Positions 20,971 through 21,997 of a stretch of 21,997 nucleotides of DNA are shown piece by piece. The position numbers and the translations under genes were made by a program. The stretch lies in the NCBI GenBank assembly GCA_905397405.1, contig CAJPVJ010000639.1, forward strand, positions 1 to 21,997, read 5' to 3'. The notes beneath the pieces were generated by a model. That model saw only the letters and a program-made list of their open reading frames with translations, was not told the DNA's origin and made no database searches. Within the stretch, counting starts at the first letter, position 1. Every line of letters begins with the position of its first letter. This DNA is from Oppiella nova (Eukaryota; Arthropoda; Arachnida; Sarcoptiformes; Oppiidae).

Positions 20971-21997
20971 ATGGGCAAAACTCGCAGAAAGAGTGTTAAG
21001 AGTGAAGACGAACAGGAGGTGAGCACTGATGAAGACATTAGCCATTGAATAATAAGATAATGTGGTTGTGGTGAGGAGGGCACGAGTGGTCAGTATTGGG
21101 CGACCGGAGTGTTGGACTGGCGGGTCGATGAGTCCGGAGTCATGTTATATCTGCTGCGATGGTATGGCTATACGGATGACCAGAACACATGGGAAGTGCA
21201 GGAACACCTGTCAGGATGCGATCAACTCCTCGTCGACTTCCACTTGAATCAAGTCAATGGAAGACACCCTCCGAAGGGCTCGTTCGAGGAATTCAAGAAA
21301 CTTCTCAAATATTTGTCACAACTCTTCGACGACAACGATTTGGCGGTTCTTAAGAGGTTCGCGAAGAAGCCAATCGATTGCTTCAAAATCAGAGACAATG
21401 TTGTGTTGAAAGAGATCTGGAAAGCGATGAGAACTCAAATCGATATCCTCTATGAACGCGAGAAATGTCTTAAGAATAGATCAAAGACAGAGCTACGGAA
21501 GTGTCAGAACGCTGTGGCCATTGTGGCCACGAATCTGAATATAAACGCCAATTTTGAATCCGTTCCGCACTTCTTTGACTTTGTGGACAAACGAAGAGTT
21601 TTCACTAAAGAACTCGAGAATTGGGAAAACACTCAAAACCAAGTGATTGTGAGTGAGAGTGACGGTCGACCCATTCGAGTGGTCAATGATGTAGACCTCG
21701 AGATGCCGGGTCTGAAGGGATACATCACTGAATATATTCTTGACGTCCAGTTCGGGCAAAACATACGGTTTGAAAAGGAGGAGCCATTAGTGGGCTGTGA
21801 GTGCACCGACTGTTACGACTCGCGAGATGAGTGCTGTACTGCAGTGGTTGGCTATCCTATGGTTTACACAAATAAAGGAGTTCTCAACAAAGCCTATAAT
21901 ACTCTTATATATGAATGCAATGACAAATGCAAGTGCAGTGACAGCTGTCCCAACCGACAGGTCCAAAGGGGCCGACAGTTTGATTTGGAGATATTCC
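20971..21997 (+). CDS. Su(var)3-9: Su(var)3-9/SUV39H-type histone H3K9 methyltransferase, 5' part
   Basis: Heterochromatin enzyme that methylates histone H3 Lys9 (family knowledge). Exons (+): 20971-21018 and 21094 to the window edge, so at least 317 residues are present and the catalytic SET domain is outside. The first ATG follows an in-frame TGA at 20944-20946. Exon 1 gives the basic start MGKTRRKSVKSEDEQE. The CAG acceptor before 21094 joins it to YWATGVLDWRVDESG, which begins a chromodomain (about 16-65, with YLLRWYGYTDDQNTWE). A linker of about 180 residues follows. The pre-SET zinc cluster starts at Cys251 (CECTDC, DECC, then ECNDKCKCSDSCPNR). Its nine cysteines for three zinc ions are all present, followed by VQRGRQFDLEIF as in SUV39H. 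The chromodomain plus pre-SET order separates it from G9a/EHMT and SETDB. The intron 1 acceptor is my choice from chromodomain alignment. Confidence 0.92.

Noticed and set aside
21076-21093. Earlier acceptor (GAG) for exon 2 of the Su(var)3-9 homologue
   Set aside because: The CAG before 21094 is a canonical acceptor and places the aromatic residue of the chromodomain start right after QE, which fits the family better.
1-21997. CRISPR arrays, tRNA genes, rRNA and intact transposons
   Set aside because: I scanned for spaced repeats, tRNA T-loop motifs on both strands, and terminal repeats flanking coding frames, and found none.

Overview
The window is nuclear DNA of an animal. Six protein-coding genes, all split by spliceosomal introns, sit in a very AT-rich background. 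Histidine decarboxylase is of the arthropod (fly-like) type, most introns between coding exons are 50-130 bp, intergenic distances are small, and there are no bacterial-style operons. I infer an arthropod with a compact genome, plausibly a chelicerate such as a mite. The species assignment is inference. I see no tRNA, rRNA, CRISPR array or recognisable transposon.

Layout. 1-4619: AT-rich DNA with no convincing gene, one weak exon candidate near 2110-2199 and a 0.62-kb tandem duplication (2304-3549). 4620-10349 (-): type I phosphatidylinositol-4-phosphate 5-kinase, rebuilt from nine coding exons (728 aa) plus a possible 30-nt cassette exon. 10350-12225: spacer. 12226-13637 (-): PA2G4/EBP1, four exons, 397 aa. 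13638-14129: shared divergent promoter region. 14130-14791 (+): ribosomal protein S27 (eS27), three exons, 84 aa. 15324-19514 (+): histidine decarboxylase, eight exons, 659 aa. It is disturbed by two local duplications, one containing a single undetermined base. 19515-20694 (-): WDR61/SKI8, five exons, 303 aa. Its stop codon directly abuts the Hdc stop codon. 20971-21997 (+): Su(var)3-9-type histone H3K9 methyltransferase, N-terminal part only, cut by the window edge.

The genes form tight pairs. PA2G4 and RPS27 are head to head and both serve ribosome production. WDR61 and the Su(var)3-9 homologue are head to head across 276 bp. Hdc and WDR61 are tail to tail with zero bases between their stop codons, so the 3' UTRs must be antisense to each other's gene. 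All reconstructed genes close in frame with GT-AG introns and reach lengths close to their known orthologues.

I found no wholly new molecular system. The most notable points are the abutting convergent stop codons, the three local tandem duplications (one clearly an assembly join, two that look like unmerged alleles or recent duplications), a possible PIP5K1 microexon, an initiator-codon-only first coding exon in WDR61, and an E-box centred in a 26-bp palindrome in PA2G4 intron 1.
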